64,000 bases of DNA from positions 1 to 64,000 of the forward strand of contig JBEKRX010000052.1 in the NCBI GenBank assembly GCA_049518415.1, given 5' to 3'. The notes under the pieces were generated by a model. It made no database searches. It was not told the DNA's origin and was given only the letters and a program-made list of their open reading frames with translations. Source of the stretch: CAVQND01 sp049518415. Lineage in GTDB: Bacteria; Verrucomicrobiota; Verrucomicrobiia; Limisphaerales; UBA8199. Shown piece after piece: positions 24,901-33,079 of the stretch (its first letter is position 1; each line of letters begins with the position of its first letter). A program made the position numbers and the translations under genes.

Positions 24901-27471
24901 ATGCCCCGCCGCACTGCCGCTGCCAGCCACCCGGCGCCGCCAATCCCGCCGCTGCCGCCCGGGGTCAGACTCACCATTCTGGACAATGGGCTGACGATCA
25001 TCGTGCGCGAGGATCATAGCGCGCCGGTGGTGTCGGCCCAGGCCTGGTGCATGGCCGGCAGCGTGCACGAGGGCCATTGGCTTGGCGCCGGGCTGTCGCA
25101 CGTGCTGGAGCACATGCTCTTCAAAGGCACCACTACCCGCCCCGGCAGCCGGATCGACCAGGAGGTCCAGGAAGCCGGGGGCTGTATGAACGCGTTTACG
25201 TCGTTCGACCGCACTGTCTATCACATTGATGTGCCCAACACCGGCGCCCACGTGGCCCTGGACATCCTCTGCGACATCATGCAGCACGCGACCCTGCCGG
25301 CCGAGGAGATGGGCAAGGAAAAAGAAGTCATCCGGCGCGAGATGGACATGAATGTGGATGACCCGGGCCGCCGGGCCAGCCGGCGCCTGTTTGAAACCGC
25401 CTACACCCGGAGCCCCTACCGTTTGACCATTATCGGCTACCCGGACATCTTCAATGAATTGAAACCGGAAGACATCCTGGCGTATTACCGGGAGAAGTAC
25501 GCGCCGAACAACGTCTTCTATGTCATTGCCGGCGACCTGAAGCAGGAGGAAGTCGTGGCCCAGGTGCGCGCCGCCTACGCGGAGGCCAAGGCGCGCGCCC
25601 AGCCGCCGGTCGTGCTCCCGGAAGAGCCGAGACAGACCGCCCCGCGCGAGGTGATCGAGGAGGCGCCGATTGAGCTGGGCTACGTGCATTTCGCCTGGCA
25701 CATTCCGGAGCTGCGCCATCCGGATGTGCCCAGCCTGGACGTGCTGGCCGCGCTGCTGGGCCACGGCCGCAGCTCGCGCCTCTACCAGGAAGTCCGCCAG
25801 AAAACGGGCCTGGTCACCTCGGTGGATGCCTGGACTTACAGCCCCGGCAACCCGGGCCTCTTCGGCCTCAGCGCCACGGTGGAAGCGGACAAGTTCCCAG
25901 CGGCGTGCCAGGCCTTGCTCGTCGAGGTCGAGAAGATGAAGGCGGCGCCGGTGCCGGCCCCTGAGCTGAGCAAGGCGGTCAAGCAGTTTATCGCCGCCAC
26001 GCTCTCCGCCCGCAAGACCATGCAAGGCCAGGCCCAGGACCTGGGGGCGAACTGGCTCGCCGCCAACGACCTCAATTTTTCCGAGCGCTACTTGGCCGCC
26101 GTCCGGTCCATCACCGCGGCGGACGTGCAACGCGTCGCGCGCGCCTGGCTTACCCTCGAGAACCGCACCCTCTACGCCCTGTTGCCGAGCGGCGCCGCGC
26201 CCAAGCCGGTCCTGGCCGAGGCAACCTCGGAGGAGCGCCCGGTCCAGAAATTTGAATTTGCCAATGGCCTGCGTCTGCTCGTCAAAGAGGACCATCGCCT
26301 GCCGTTGGTCGAGTTTCGGGCCGCTTTGAAGGGGGGCCTGCTGGTGGAAACGGCGGACAACAACGGCCTGACCCAACTGACCAGCAAGCTGCTGCTCAAG
26401 GGCACCCGGAGCCGCTCCGCCGAGGAGATCGCGCTCGCCATCGAGTCGGTCGGCGGGAGCCTCGACAGCTACGGCGGCAACAACAGCTTTGGCCTCAATG
26501 CCGAGGTCCTGAGCGGGGACTTGGCCACCGGCCTGGAGCTAGTCAGCGATGTGCTGCTCCACCCCGTCTTCCCGGCCGAGGCCCTGGAACGCGAACGCGA
26601 AGTCCAGTTGGCCGGGATTCGCGCCCAAAAAGACCATTTGCTCCAGAGCGCCTCCAAAGCCATGCGCCGCGCACTCTTCGGCGAGACCGGCTACGGCCTG
26701 GACGCCCTCGGCTCGGAGAGCAGCGTCCCAAAACTCCAGGTCGCCGACCTGAGGGCCTTTCACCAGCGATTCGCCCGGCCCAACAATTGCGTGCTGGCCA
26801 TCTATGGCGACCTTGACCCGCCCGCGGTTCGTAGCGCCGTGGCCAAGGCCTTCGGCGACTGGCAACCCGGCGCCGAGGCCGCGCTGCCGACCGCGACCGG
26901 CGGGCCGTTGGCGGTGGACTGCGTCAAGCGGGTGACTGAAATCCGTGACAAAAAGCAAGCTGTTCTGGTCATCGGGTTCCGCGGCACCAGCCTGCACGAC
27001 CCGGACCGCTATCCGCTGGAACTGCTCCAGGAAGCCAGCAGCGACCTCGGTTCGCGCCTCTTCCTCCGCATCCGCGAGAAACTGGCCCTGGCCTACTATG
27101 TCGGCGCCCAGAACTTCATCGGGCTGGCCCCCGGCTATTTCGCCTTTTACGCCGGCACCACGCCCGACAAGGCCGAGTTGGTCGAAAAGGAACTGCTCAC
27201 CGAGGCCGAACTGCTCCGGGTCGAAGGCCTCACGGAAGCAGAACTCAACCGCGCCAAGGCCAAAGTCATCGGCCAAAAGAAGATCGCCCGCCAGGACCTC
27301 GGCAACCTGGCGATTACCGCGGCCCTGGACGAACTCTACGGCCTGGGCTATGCCTACGCCGACACCGAAGACGCCCTCTACCAAGCCGTCACGCTCGACC
27401 AGGTCAAAGCCGTCGCACAAAAGTACCTCAAGCCCGAGGCCCCGGTGATTGCGGTGGTGAAACCGGGGTAA
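24901..27471 (+). CDS. Tandem M16-family zinc peptidase
   Basis: 856 residues made of two M16 halves. The first has the inverted zinc motif HVLEH (residues 67-71) and the downstream glutamate in KEKEVIRREMDM. The second half (from about residue 450, FANGLRLLVKEDHRLPLVEF) has the same fold, but the HxxEH position reads NGLTQLTSKLLL, so it is non-catalytic, as usual for such pairs. No signal peptide is seen. Relatives (PqqL/zinc protease type) degrade peptides. The gene stands alone after the AT-rich tandem repeat. Confidence 0.93.
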   Translation: MPRRTAAASHPAPPIPPLPPGVRLTILDNGLTIIVREDHSAPVVSAQAWCMAGSVHEGHWLGAGLSHVLEHMLFKGTTTRPGSRIDQEVQEAGGCMNAFTSFDRTVYHIDVPNTGAHVALDILCDIMQHATLPAEEMGKEKEVIRREMDMNVDDPGRRASRRLFETAYTRSPYRLTIIGYPDIFNELKPEDILAYYREKYAPNNVFYVIAGDLKQEEVVAQVRAAYAEAKARAQPPVVLPEEPRQTAPREVIEEAPIELGYVHFAWHIPELRHPDVPSLDVLAALLGHGRSSRLYQEVRQKTGLVTSVDAWTYSPGNPGLFGLSATVEADKFPAACQALLVEVEKMKAAPVPAPELSKAVKQFIAATLSARKTMQGQAQDLGANWLAANDLNFSERYLAAVRSITAADVQRVARAWLTLENRTLYALLPSGAAPKPVLAEATSEERPVQKFEFANGLRLLVKEDHRLPLVEFRAALKGGLLVETADNNGLTQLTSKLLLKGTRSRSAEEIALAIESVGGSLDSYGGNNSFGLNAEVLSGDLATGLELVSDVLLHPVFPAEALEREREVQLAGIRAQKDHLLQSASKAMRRALFGETGYGLDALGSESSVPKLQVADLRAFHQRFARPNNCVLAIYGDLDPPAVRSAVAKAFGDWQPGAEAALPTATGGPLAVDCVKRVTEIRDKKQAVLVIGFRGTSLHDPDRYPLELLQEASSDLGSRLFLRIREKLALAYYVGAQNFIGLAPGYFAFYAGTTPDKAELVEKELLTEAELLRVEGLTEAELNRAKAKVIGQKKIARQDLGNLAITAALDELYGLGYAYADTEDALYQAVTLDQVKAVAQKYLKPEAPVIAVVKPG

Positions 27472-27574
27472 AGGCCGGACCGTCCGGTTCCTCCCGTGAT
27501 TCGTCCAGCAGGTTGGCCGCGCGAACTCTTCGCGGCAATTCCAGCCATCGAGCCGGGTCGCAGCTCCGATCCCT

Positions 27575-29029
27575 TCACGGCAACAAGACCACCCGATAAA
27601 ACCGCTGCGGGTCCGGCCCGATGACATCGGTCGCGCAAGCGGTGATGTCGCCCGCGACGACGCTGGTGAGATGGTGCCAGTTGGATTGAGCCGGATCGGT
27701 GAGGTATTGCACCTGATAGGTCCGCCCGGTGGTCGCGTTCCACGCGAACGCAATCACACCGTTCGTTTGCAGCCAGGCCGTGATCATTAAAGGCGGGGGT
27801 TGCGTGATTGAAAACAACTGAGAACTTGCGCCGCTGATCGGGTTGGTAAAGCCGCCTGAGAACGTTCCCGCGTTCGTATGGTGAATGCAGTCATAGACGG
27901 TTGCGGCCGCAGTTGACGACAGCCCAAGCTGCGACCAGGCAACGCCGAGGTTGGTGGCGGCTGATGAAAAGTTGAAGAAGGCCACGGCACTCATGCCGCT
28001 GCCGACGTCATGCAAGGGACGAACCCATACCTCTGATGAATTGTTCGAAGAGAGCATTGACCCCGGCAACACGGCGGCGTCCTGGTGAATGCTCAACAAA
28101 TCCACGTTGGAAACGACTGCCCACTGACCGGAAGACCACCCCGACATTTGGATGGGAGACGGCACCATGGCCGACATGATCAGGTAAGCCTGGACTCCTC
28201 CGCTCCCTTGAGGGTAAAAAACGGCCCCCCAGCGGGGATAATGCCCTTTAGTGATCAGCCTCGCATCCACAGTCCCTGCCAACAGGCAAACATTGCTGGT
28301 CAGCGTCAAGTTATCGATGCCAGGAACGATGTCCGCACTCGGCGCAACTCCGGAATTTTGCTGCCAGATGTTGGCGACGATCGGAGTGTGACGTTCAACT
28401 GGAGACTCAGGCGAGTTGCAGTCCAAGACCATCGGCCGGCCGGAAATTTGGATAGCGCTCGCGAACAAATTCAGCTTCGTCAGGGTGTAAGAGTCCAGCG
28501 AGCCGGGGACCCCGTCCCAGCACGCCGTGCAATCGTCCACTTTCAGGCCGTCGAAACCCATGCCCGCCCAGCAAACCACGTCATTGAAGACGTCCGCTTC
28601 CGTCGTGCCGGGCAGGCCCAGGCAGCTTCGCGTTCCAAACGAGGTGTAGACCCCGGCCAGGCAATTAGAGGCATGAATCCAATTGACCAGCGCCGCCAGC
28701 CCGTCGGGGAAGAAATTAGTGTTGTAACCGAGAGCAGTCCCGGCGACCCGGTTGGTCGCCTGATAACCGTCATCAATCCACAAAAACGGTTTCGTCCCGG
28801 CAGCGACACAAGCCGGGACCAGGTTCGTCGAGATTTCACGCAGCAACGCCGCCACATTGGTTTCATTAACGCTGGTGCGCCACTCTAGCGGCCATTCATA
28901 AAAGGTGTTGACGATAATGGGCGGTGTTTCCGCCACCTCCTCAAGCGCCTTGAGTGGTGGCGAGTTCGTCACAGCGACCCCTTGCGCCGGTACACCTCCG
29001 GCGCACGGGATCAGAATCGCCATCGCCAT
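27575..29029 (-). CDS. Secreted GH27-like alpha-galactosidase
   Basis: 484 residues from ATG 29029. The frame stays open upstream to ATG 29293, but that extension looks non-native. Short secretion signal (MAMAILIPCAGGVPAQG), then a GH27/GH36-type barrel: INTFYEWP-like opening, FLWIDDGYQ, GLKVDDC containing the presumed nucleophile aspartate, VLDCNSPE, and a later all-beta domain. The C-terminus (YQVQYLTDPAQSNWHHL to RFYRVVLLP) is the secretion-associated tail common in Verrucomicrobia. The start region is uncertain: an ATG with GAGGG upstream at about 29070 is out of frame by one base. It lies beside a broken aldo/keto reductase. Confidence 0.75.
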   Translation of the reverse strand: MAMAILIPCAGGVPAQGVAVTNSPPLKALEEVAETPPIIVNTFYEWPLEWRTSVNETNVAALLREISTNLVPACVAAGTKPFLWIDDGYQATNRVAGTALGYNTNFFPDGLAALVNWIHASNCLAGVYTSFGTRSCLGLPGTTEADVFNDVVCWAGMGFDGLKVDDCTACWDGVPGSLDSYTLTKLNLFASAIQISGRPMVLDCNSPESPVERHTPIVANIWQQNSGVAPSADIVPGIDNLTLTSNVCLLAGTVDARLITKGHYPRWGAVFYPQGSGGVQAYLIMSAMVPSPIQMSGWSSGQWAVVSNVDLLSIHQDAAVLPGSMLSSNNSSEVWVRPLHDVGSGMSAVAFFNFSSAATNLGVAWSQLGLSSTAAATVYDCIHHTNAGTFSGGFTNPISGASSQLFSITQPPPLMITAWLQTNGVIAFAWNATTGRTYQVQYLTDPAQSNWHHLTSVVAGDITACATDVIGPDPQRFYRVVLLP

Positions 29030-29352
29030 GGCCAACCGTTTCAGGGTCGCGACTGTTTTCCTGAGGTCATGTCCCTCACGAAATCCAGAACGGTTGGCAG
29101 CGCCACTCGCAACCTTGTCGTGTGTCGTCCCTCCCAGTTGTTGTCCGGCCCGGAATCGGCAGCCGCCAGGTCCCGACCACGCCCTTGAGGGAAGTTCGGT
29201 TCCGAATTGCTGATCTCCGCTTCGCGAACTAATAGGCAATTGGCTTTTTGACGCCGCGCGGGCAGGGGAGAATCGGTTCTCGGTCGCGCTCATTGTTTCC
29301 ACCACCTTTGTTTACGGGCACTGTAAAAATCCCCCGGCTAGGCGTCAAGTGA

Positions 29353-29498
29353 AAAATGCCCAAGGCGGCGGCCCGGTCGAGCATCGCGTCGGCCTCGGCT
29401 TGCGAATAGGACCGCCCCCATTCGCCGCCCAACTGCCGGGTGCCGATGCCGATGACCGATACCCGCAGGCCCGTCCTGCCAAGAACGCGATAGTGCAC
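29353..29498 (-). pseudogene. Aldo/keto reductase, 5' remnant
   Basis: The first 49 residues (MHYRVLGRTGLRVSVIGIGT through MLDRAAALGI) are a clear aldo/keto reductase N-terminus. At the point where NFIDTA-type sequence should follow, homology stops and the frame runs into unrelated sequence. The remaining roughly 250 codons are absent; the GH27-like gene begins there instead. Confidence 0.7.
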
Positions 29499-29742
29499 GG
29501 CGCCAATGTAAGCGACAAGGGCGGGGGCTGAAACTGGAAATGGCGGCCCCTGCTCCCCGCGTAATCATTGGAGCCGCTGAGCCTTCACCCGCCCCGCCAC
29601 TGAGGATCGAGGATGGTCATCTCGCATTCTATCCAGATCGGAGGGCACGGGCCAAACTTTGTTCCACCTGCAACAAGGTTTGGCAGGCCCCACCCCGGCC
29701 ATCATTCACAACGGGCGCATAGCCAGGAGCGGTCGGAGCGCC

Positions 29743-30303
29743 TTAGGTCTCAGGGCTTTTGCCTGCGGCTCTAAAGGGGCTGAAGCAGGCACAGAGGCGG
29801 CGGCCGCGGCCGGTCAGCAGCCAGGCCGAAAAGACCATGAGCAAGCAGTTCTCGACCAGCTTGTTGCAGGCGAAGACTTCCCCGGTGCCGCAGCCGCAAT
29901 CGAATTTCACCAGACAAAGCGGGAGAGCTTTTGCGGCGGCGATGGCCAGGGCGCGTTTGAGCACCAGGGGAGTAAAGACCCCCAGCATGAGCAGCAGGAG
30001 CAACGCCGACCCGCGCACGGCGACGCCGGCCAGCAGTAGGAGTCCGCAAAAGACCTCAAACCAGGGCAGAGCGGCGGCAATGGCGTTCAAGAGATAGGGG
30101 TTGCTCACCAGCTCGTATTGGCGCACCAGTTTCAGGAACAAATCCGGGTGCAGGGCCTTGTTGAGGCCCAGATAGACAAAGAGCAGTCCCACCAACCACC
30201 GCCCCAGCACGGCGGCCGCCTCCAAGGCCTTGGGTTTCCAGGCTGACCAACCCGCCCCGCCCGAGCGCCGCTGACTTTGGACTTTGGACTTTGGATTTTG
30301 CAC
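29743..30303 (-). CDS. DoxX/MauE-like membrane protein
   Basis: 186 residues from GTG 30303. Four hydrophobic helices, the first being LGRWLVGLLFVYLGLNKALH. The cytoplasm-facing motif FDCGCGTGEVFACNKL resembles the Cys-x-Cys of MauE-type proteins, which act in thiol redox. The start codon follows the rhodanese stop by one base. Codons 2-10 are made by a 7-bp tandem repeat (GACTTTG x4 on plus, 30273-30300), so the true N-terminus is uncertain. Third gene of the DUF1573-rhodanese-MauE-like operon. Confidence 0.8.
   Translation of the reverse strand: MQNPKSKVQSQRRSGGAGWSAWKPKALEAAAVLGRWLVGLLFVYLGLNKALHPDLFLKLVRQYELVSNPYLLNAIAAALPWFEVFCGLLLLAGVAVRGSALLLLLMLGVFTPLVLKRALAIAAAKALPLCLVKFDCGCGTGEVFACNKLVENCLLMVFSAWLLTGRGRRLCACFSPFRAAGKSPET
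30273..30300. repeat. 7-bp tandem repeat at gene start
   Basis: Four units of GACTTTG, the last GATTTTG, directly at the 5' end of the DoxX/MauE-like gene. Confidence 0.75.
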
Positions 30304-30304
30304 T

Positions 30305-30919
30305 TCATTTCTTGTGGTCGAGCAATTGGCCGCTCTTGCGGCCGCCGACCTCGACCGGGAGGCCGTTGGTGCACCATTCCGTGAAGCCGCCGCCGTAAAC
30401 GAACAGGTCTTCTTTCCGCACGCCCGCCAGGTCGCGCAGGGTCAGCGCCGCGTGGAGGCTGTCGTCGCATTCATCGCCGCCGTGGCAATAGACCACTATC
30501 TGCTGGGCGAGCCGGCAGGCTTCGCCGACGGTGGCGAGATATTTGTCTCGGTAAGCATCGTAGAACTCGAAAGCGGCCGGGATATGGCCTTGCTGATAGT
30601 CATCCTCGTCGCGGGCATCGATAAAGATGAGCAGGTCGGCTTGGCGGCGCGGGTCATTAAAGAGCTGGGCGACGCGGTTGCTGTCCACCAATTGGAGGCC
30701 GAAGGCTTTGAGCCTGGCGGCGAGGAGTTCGGCCGGGGAATTGGTGCCGGCGCCGGCGGCTTTGAGGCTGAGGTTGGTGGCGACTGACTGAGCCTGGAGC
30801 GAGAGGTGAAAGTAATCCCGGTTGAGCTTGAGGCCGCGCGGCGAGAGGGCGTTGGCAACGAAGGCCAGGGTGACGCCGATGGCGGCCACCAGCAGGCCTT
30901 CGAGCAGGATTTTTCTCAC
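30305..30919 (-). CDS. Rhodanese-like domain protein
   Basis: 204 residues from GTG 30919. An N-terminal hydrophobic segment (LLEGLLVAAIGVTLAFVANAL) suggests membrane anchoring. The rhodanese domain occupies the C-terminal half: FIDARDEDDYQQGHIPAA, then the active-site loop VVYCHGGDECDDS with the catalytic Cys, and VYGGGFTEWCTNGLPVE. It probably handles persulfide or thiol chemistry at the membrane. It lies between the DUF1573 gene (30 bp) and the MauE-like gene (1 bp). Confidence 0.9.
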   Translation of the reverse strand: MRKILLEGLLVAAIGVTLAFVANALSPRGLKLNRDYFHLSLQAQSVATNLSLKAAGAGTNSPAELLAARLKAFGLQLVDSNRVAQLFNDPRRQADLLIFIDARDEDDYQQGHIPAAFEFYDAYRDKYLATVGEACRLAQQIVVYCHGGDECDDSLHAALTLRDLAGVRKEDLFVYGGGFTEWCTNGLPVEVGGRKSGQLLDHKK

Positions 30920-30949
30920 GTCGCTTCTCTTCCCAGGATGAGGCTCGTG

Positions 30950-32320
30950 TCAAGGTGAGGTTAGCACGGGCGGTAGGGGCGGCGGGTTGGTCGAGGCTGG
31001 GACATCGGCATTCCTCGGAAGCGGCACAGGCTCTCGGGGCTGTGCGAGCGGCCGGGGCGGCTGCGGGATGATGGCGGCGGGAGCGGGAGTCAGCGGGGCC
31101 GGGCGCTTCAAGATCAGGGCTGGCGGGGCCGGACGCGCGGGCTGGTAGATGGGCACCTTGACCAAGGGGAACTGCGGATGAGTGGTCTTGACGGTGAAGC
31201 TGCCCGCTCGGCCCGCGGGCAACTCGAAGCCGGTCGGGAAGGTGAGCACCACGGTAAAGTAACGGCCGGGCTGGCTTTCGGTGACGGTGATGTTTGCGTC
31301 TTTGGCATCCACGGAGGGTTCGGACAGGGCTACCGGGTTGGTGCTGTTGTTGATAATCGTCACGTAGCGCAACTGGTTGGTGGGCAGGGGGGCCTGCGTG
31401 AGGTCAATGCGGAGGGGCACGATGTTCATGGCCGGCTGGGAGTTGGCCCAGGTGAGAATGCTGATGACCGGCACATTCGTCACTGACGTCTTGAAGGTGA
31501 TCTGTCCTTGCACACTGCCCGGCGGCAAGGCCGCGGTGTTGGAGATAATGACCAGGTACTCCCGGCCGAGGTTATTGGTCCTGAGTTCGGCGGCAAAAAG
31601 GCGGTTGTTGCTCTCCGGCACAGAGAGCAGGAGGAGCTGCTCGAGGCCGTTGGTAATGCGGATGGTAACCGAGCCGAACGGGCAATCCGGCCGGAGAAAC
31701 AGGGAGGCCACCGGGGGGCTGACATCAATGGGCTTCCAAACGATGCCTTTGAGTTGCAGGGAGACAAAGGGCTGGGTCTTGTCGTTGCAGACGACCGTAA
31801 CGAACTTGGTGACCGGGTAGTTGTAATTGGCGGTATTGAAGACAACGGGAATCTGGCCCGATTCGCCGGGTTTGACCTGGTGCGCCCAGTCGCCGAGGGC
31901 GGTGCAACCGCACGAACCCTGCACATTGCTCAGGACCAGGTCCTGGCTGCCGGTATTGGTGAAGCAAAAGGTGTGTTTCACCTGTTGGCCGGACATCACC
32001 TTGCCGAAGTCGTAGATGGTGGCATCAAACTGGATTTTCGGCCCCGGAATGTTCGTCGGCGAGGAGGTGGCCACCGGGGGAGCGCCCGTGCCCGGAGGGA
32101 CCACCGCCGGGATGGGCAACTGGGCCCTGAACGGCGGCGTCGGCCGGGCGGCGGCAGGCACCGGTGCGGGCGGGGTCACCGCGGCAGGCGCGGAGCTTGG
32201 CGGGCTGGGCGTCAGCCCCTCGGGGGCTGGCGGCAGGGGCGGAGGCTCCAAGGCGAAGGTGGCGGTCCCGATGACCAACATCGAAACGGCCAAAATCATA
32301 TTCCTGGTCGCTGGGCACAT
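30950..32320 (-). CDS. Secreted DUF1573-domain protein
   Basis: 456 residues. Signal-like start (MILAVSMLVIGTATFA), then a Pro/Ala-rich linker to about residue 90, an Ig-like DUF1573 domain (IYDFGKVMSGQQVKHTFCFTNTG, then the hallmark GSCGCT cysteines) and further Ig-like modules (SVTIRITNG, RYVTIINNSTNPVAL). It ends in a long Pro-rich tail. An extracytoplasmic partner of the rhodanese and MauE-like proteins is inferred from the operon. ATG 32320 and ATG 32299 are both possible starts. Confidence 0.88.
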   Translation of the reverse strand: MCPATRNMILAVSMLVIGTATFALEPPPLPPAPEGLTPSPPSSAPAAVTPPAPVPAAARPTPPFRAQLPIPAVVPPGTGAPPVATSSPTNIPGPKIQFDATIYDFGKVMSGQQVKHTFCFTNTGSQDLVLSNVQGSCGCTALGDWAHQVKPGESGQIPVVFNTANYNYPVTKFVTVVCNDKTQPFVSLQLKGIVWKPIDVSPPVASLFLRPDCPFGSVTIRITNGLEQLLLLSVPESNNRLFAAELRTNNLGREYLVIISNTAALPPGSVQGQITFKTSVTNVPVISILTWANSQPAMNIVPLRIDLTQAPLPTNQLRYVTIINNSTNPVALSEPSVDAKDANITVTESQPGRYFTVVLTFPTGFELPAGRAGSFTVKTTHPQFPLVKVPIYQPARPAPPALILKRPAPLTPAPAAIIPQPPRPLAQPREPVPLPRNADVPASTNPPPLPPVLTSP

Positions 32321-32619
32321 AGGCAGATTGGACCTGATTGACTATCTCATAACCCGTCTCTAATGCAAAGCCAATTTCTTTCAGCGCCGCACCGGGCAGG
32401 GTCGATTCAAGACGGGAGGCTTTCCCGCCCGGCCGGAGAAGGCCGCCCGAGGCGGTCCCGACGAGTCGCAAGCAGGCCGGCCCTACAGGAACAGAATGCC
32501 AAGCGCGCCCTTTTGCGGCCGGCTCAGGGCGTGTTTCAGCCTGCGAACCCCTCTGTAACAACCCCGGGCCGCCCAAAAGTTGGGGCGGAAAAATTTTTGA
32601 ACTTTCGCACAATCAGGTA

Positions 32620-32646
32620 TTGACAAGGCAGGCCAGTTTTTATAAA
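32620..32646 (+). promoter_or_regulatory. Orphan promoter-like sequence
   Basis: Perfect TTGACA, 15-bp spacer, TATAAA, with no coding gene downstream on this strand. It could drive a small RNA from about 32650. The spacer is shorter than ideal. Confidence 0.3.
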
Positions 32647-32832
32647 ACTTGGGACGGTTCGGGTAGCGGATCGTTTTCCTTCAGCGGGATTCCCCATCCC
32701 CACCTCCTTGGCGAACCGTTGCCCGAGCCACTTTTGTTCCCCCAAGACCCCTTCAGTACTCCGGTGGCAACGGCGGCCAGCGGGCGACTTTGAGGTTGAG
32801 GTCGGCGTCCGCTGCGAACAGCGAACGGCGAA

Positions 32833-32851
32833 TCCCGATGCGGCATCGGGA
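32833..32851. repeat. REP-like palindrome, variant copy
   Basis: TCCCGATGCGGCATCGGGA, the same design as the copies at 126 and 3985 with matching changes in both arms, so pairing is kept. Confidence 0.55.
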
Positions 32852-32853
32852 CT

Positions 32854-33015
32854 CTACTTGCTCTGGTGTCGCTCCAGGCTGCGCTCCAGGTTCAGGATTT
32901 TCCTGCCCAGGATTTGCGTTTGCTTGAGCAGGCCATCCGCTTCCTGCTGGGTCGAGAACTCCAGGTCGGCGCTCAGGATGAGTTGGGTTTCCACTTCGCA
33001 ACTCGCACCGCGTCG
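32854..33015 (-). pseudogene. Four-helix bundle (S23-type) protein, 3' remnant
   Basis: The open frame ending in TAG at 32854-32856 reads EVETQLILSADLEF, then GLLKQTQILGRKILNLERSL, the last two helices of the four-helix bundle/23S-intervening-sequence protein family. A stop codon 10 codons upstream of the recognisable part and the absence of a start show that the 5' half is lost. Confidence 0.6.
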
Positions 33016-33049
33016 CTGAGCCGCTCCTGGACGACTGGTTCAAGCGCCC

Positions 33050-33078
33050 AATACGTCAGCGTATTTATGAAACGGCCC
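33050..33078. repeat. Single-end relic of MITE-like element
   Basis: AATACG-TCAG-CGTATT hairpin followed by TATGAAACGGCCC, ending 1 bp from the stop of the RND pump gene. Almost identical to 51011-51040 and related to the ends of the element at 46968-47206. It may also serve as the pump operon's terminator. Confidence 0.65.
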
Positions 33079-33079
33079 A

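Larger units (their letters stand above)
32321..32853. other. Long intergenic region with promoter-like site and palindrome
   Basis: No gene recognised. It contains a TTGACA/TATAAA promoter-like site on plus (32620-32646), a possible paired segment downstream of it (ACGGTTCG near 32653, CGAACCGT near 32712, flanked by CTTGGG and CCCAAG), and the variant REP-like palindrome at 32833-32851. Confidence 0.4.
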
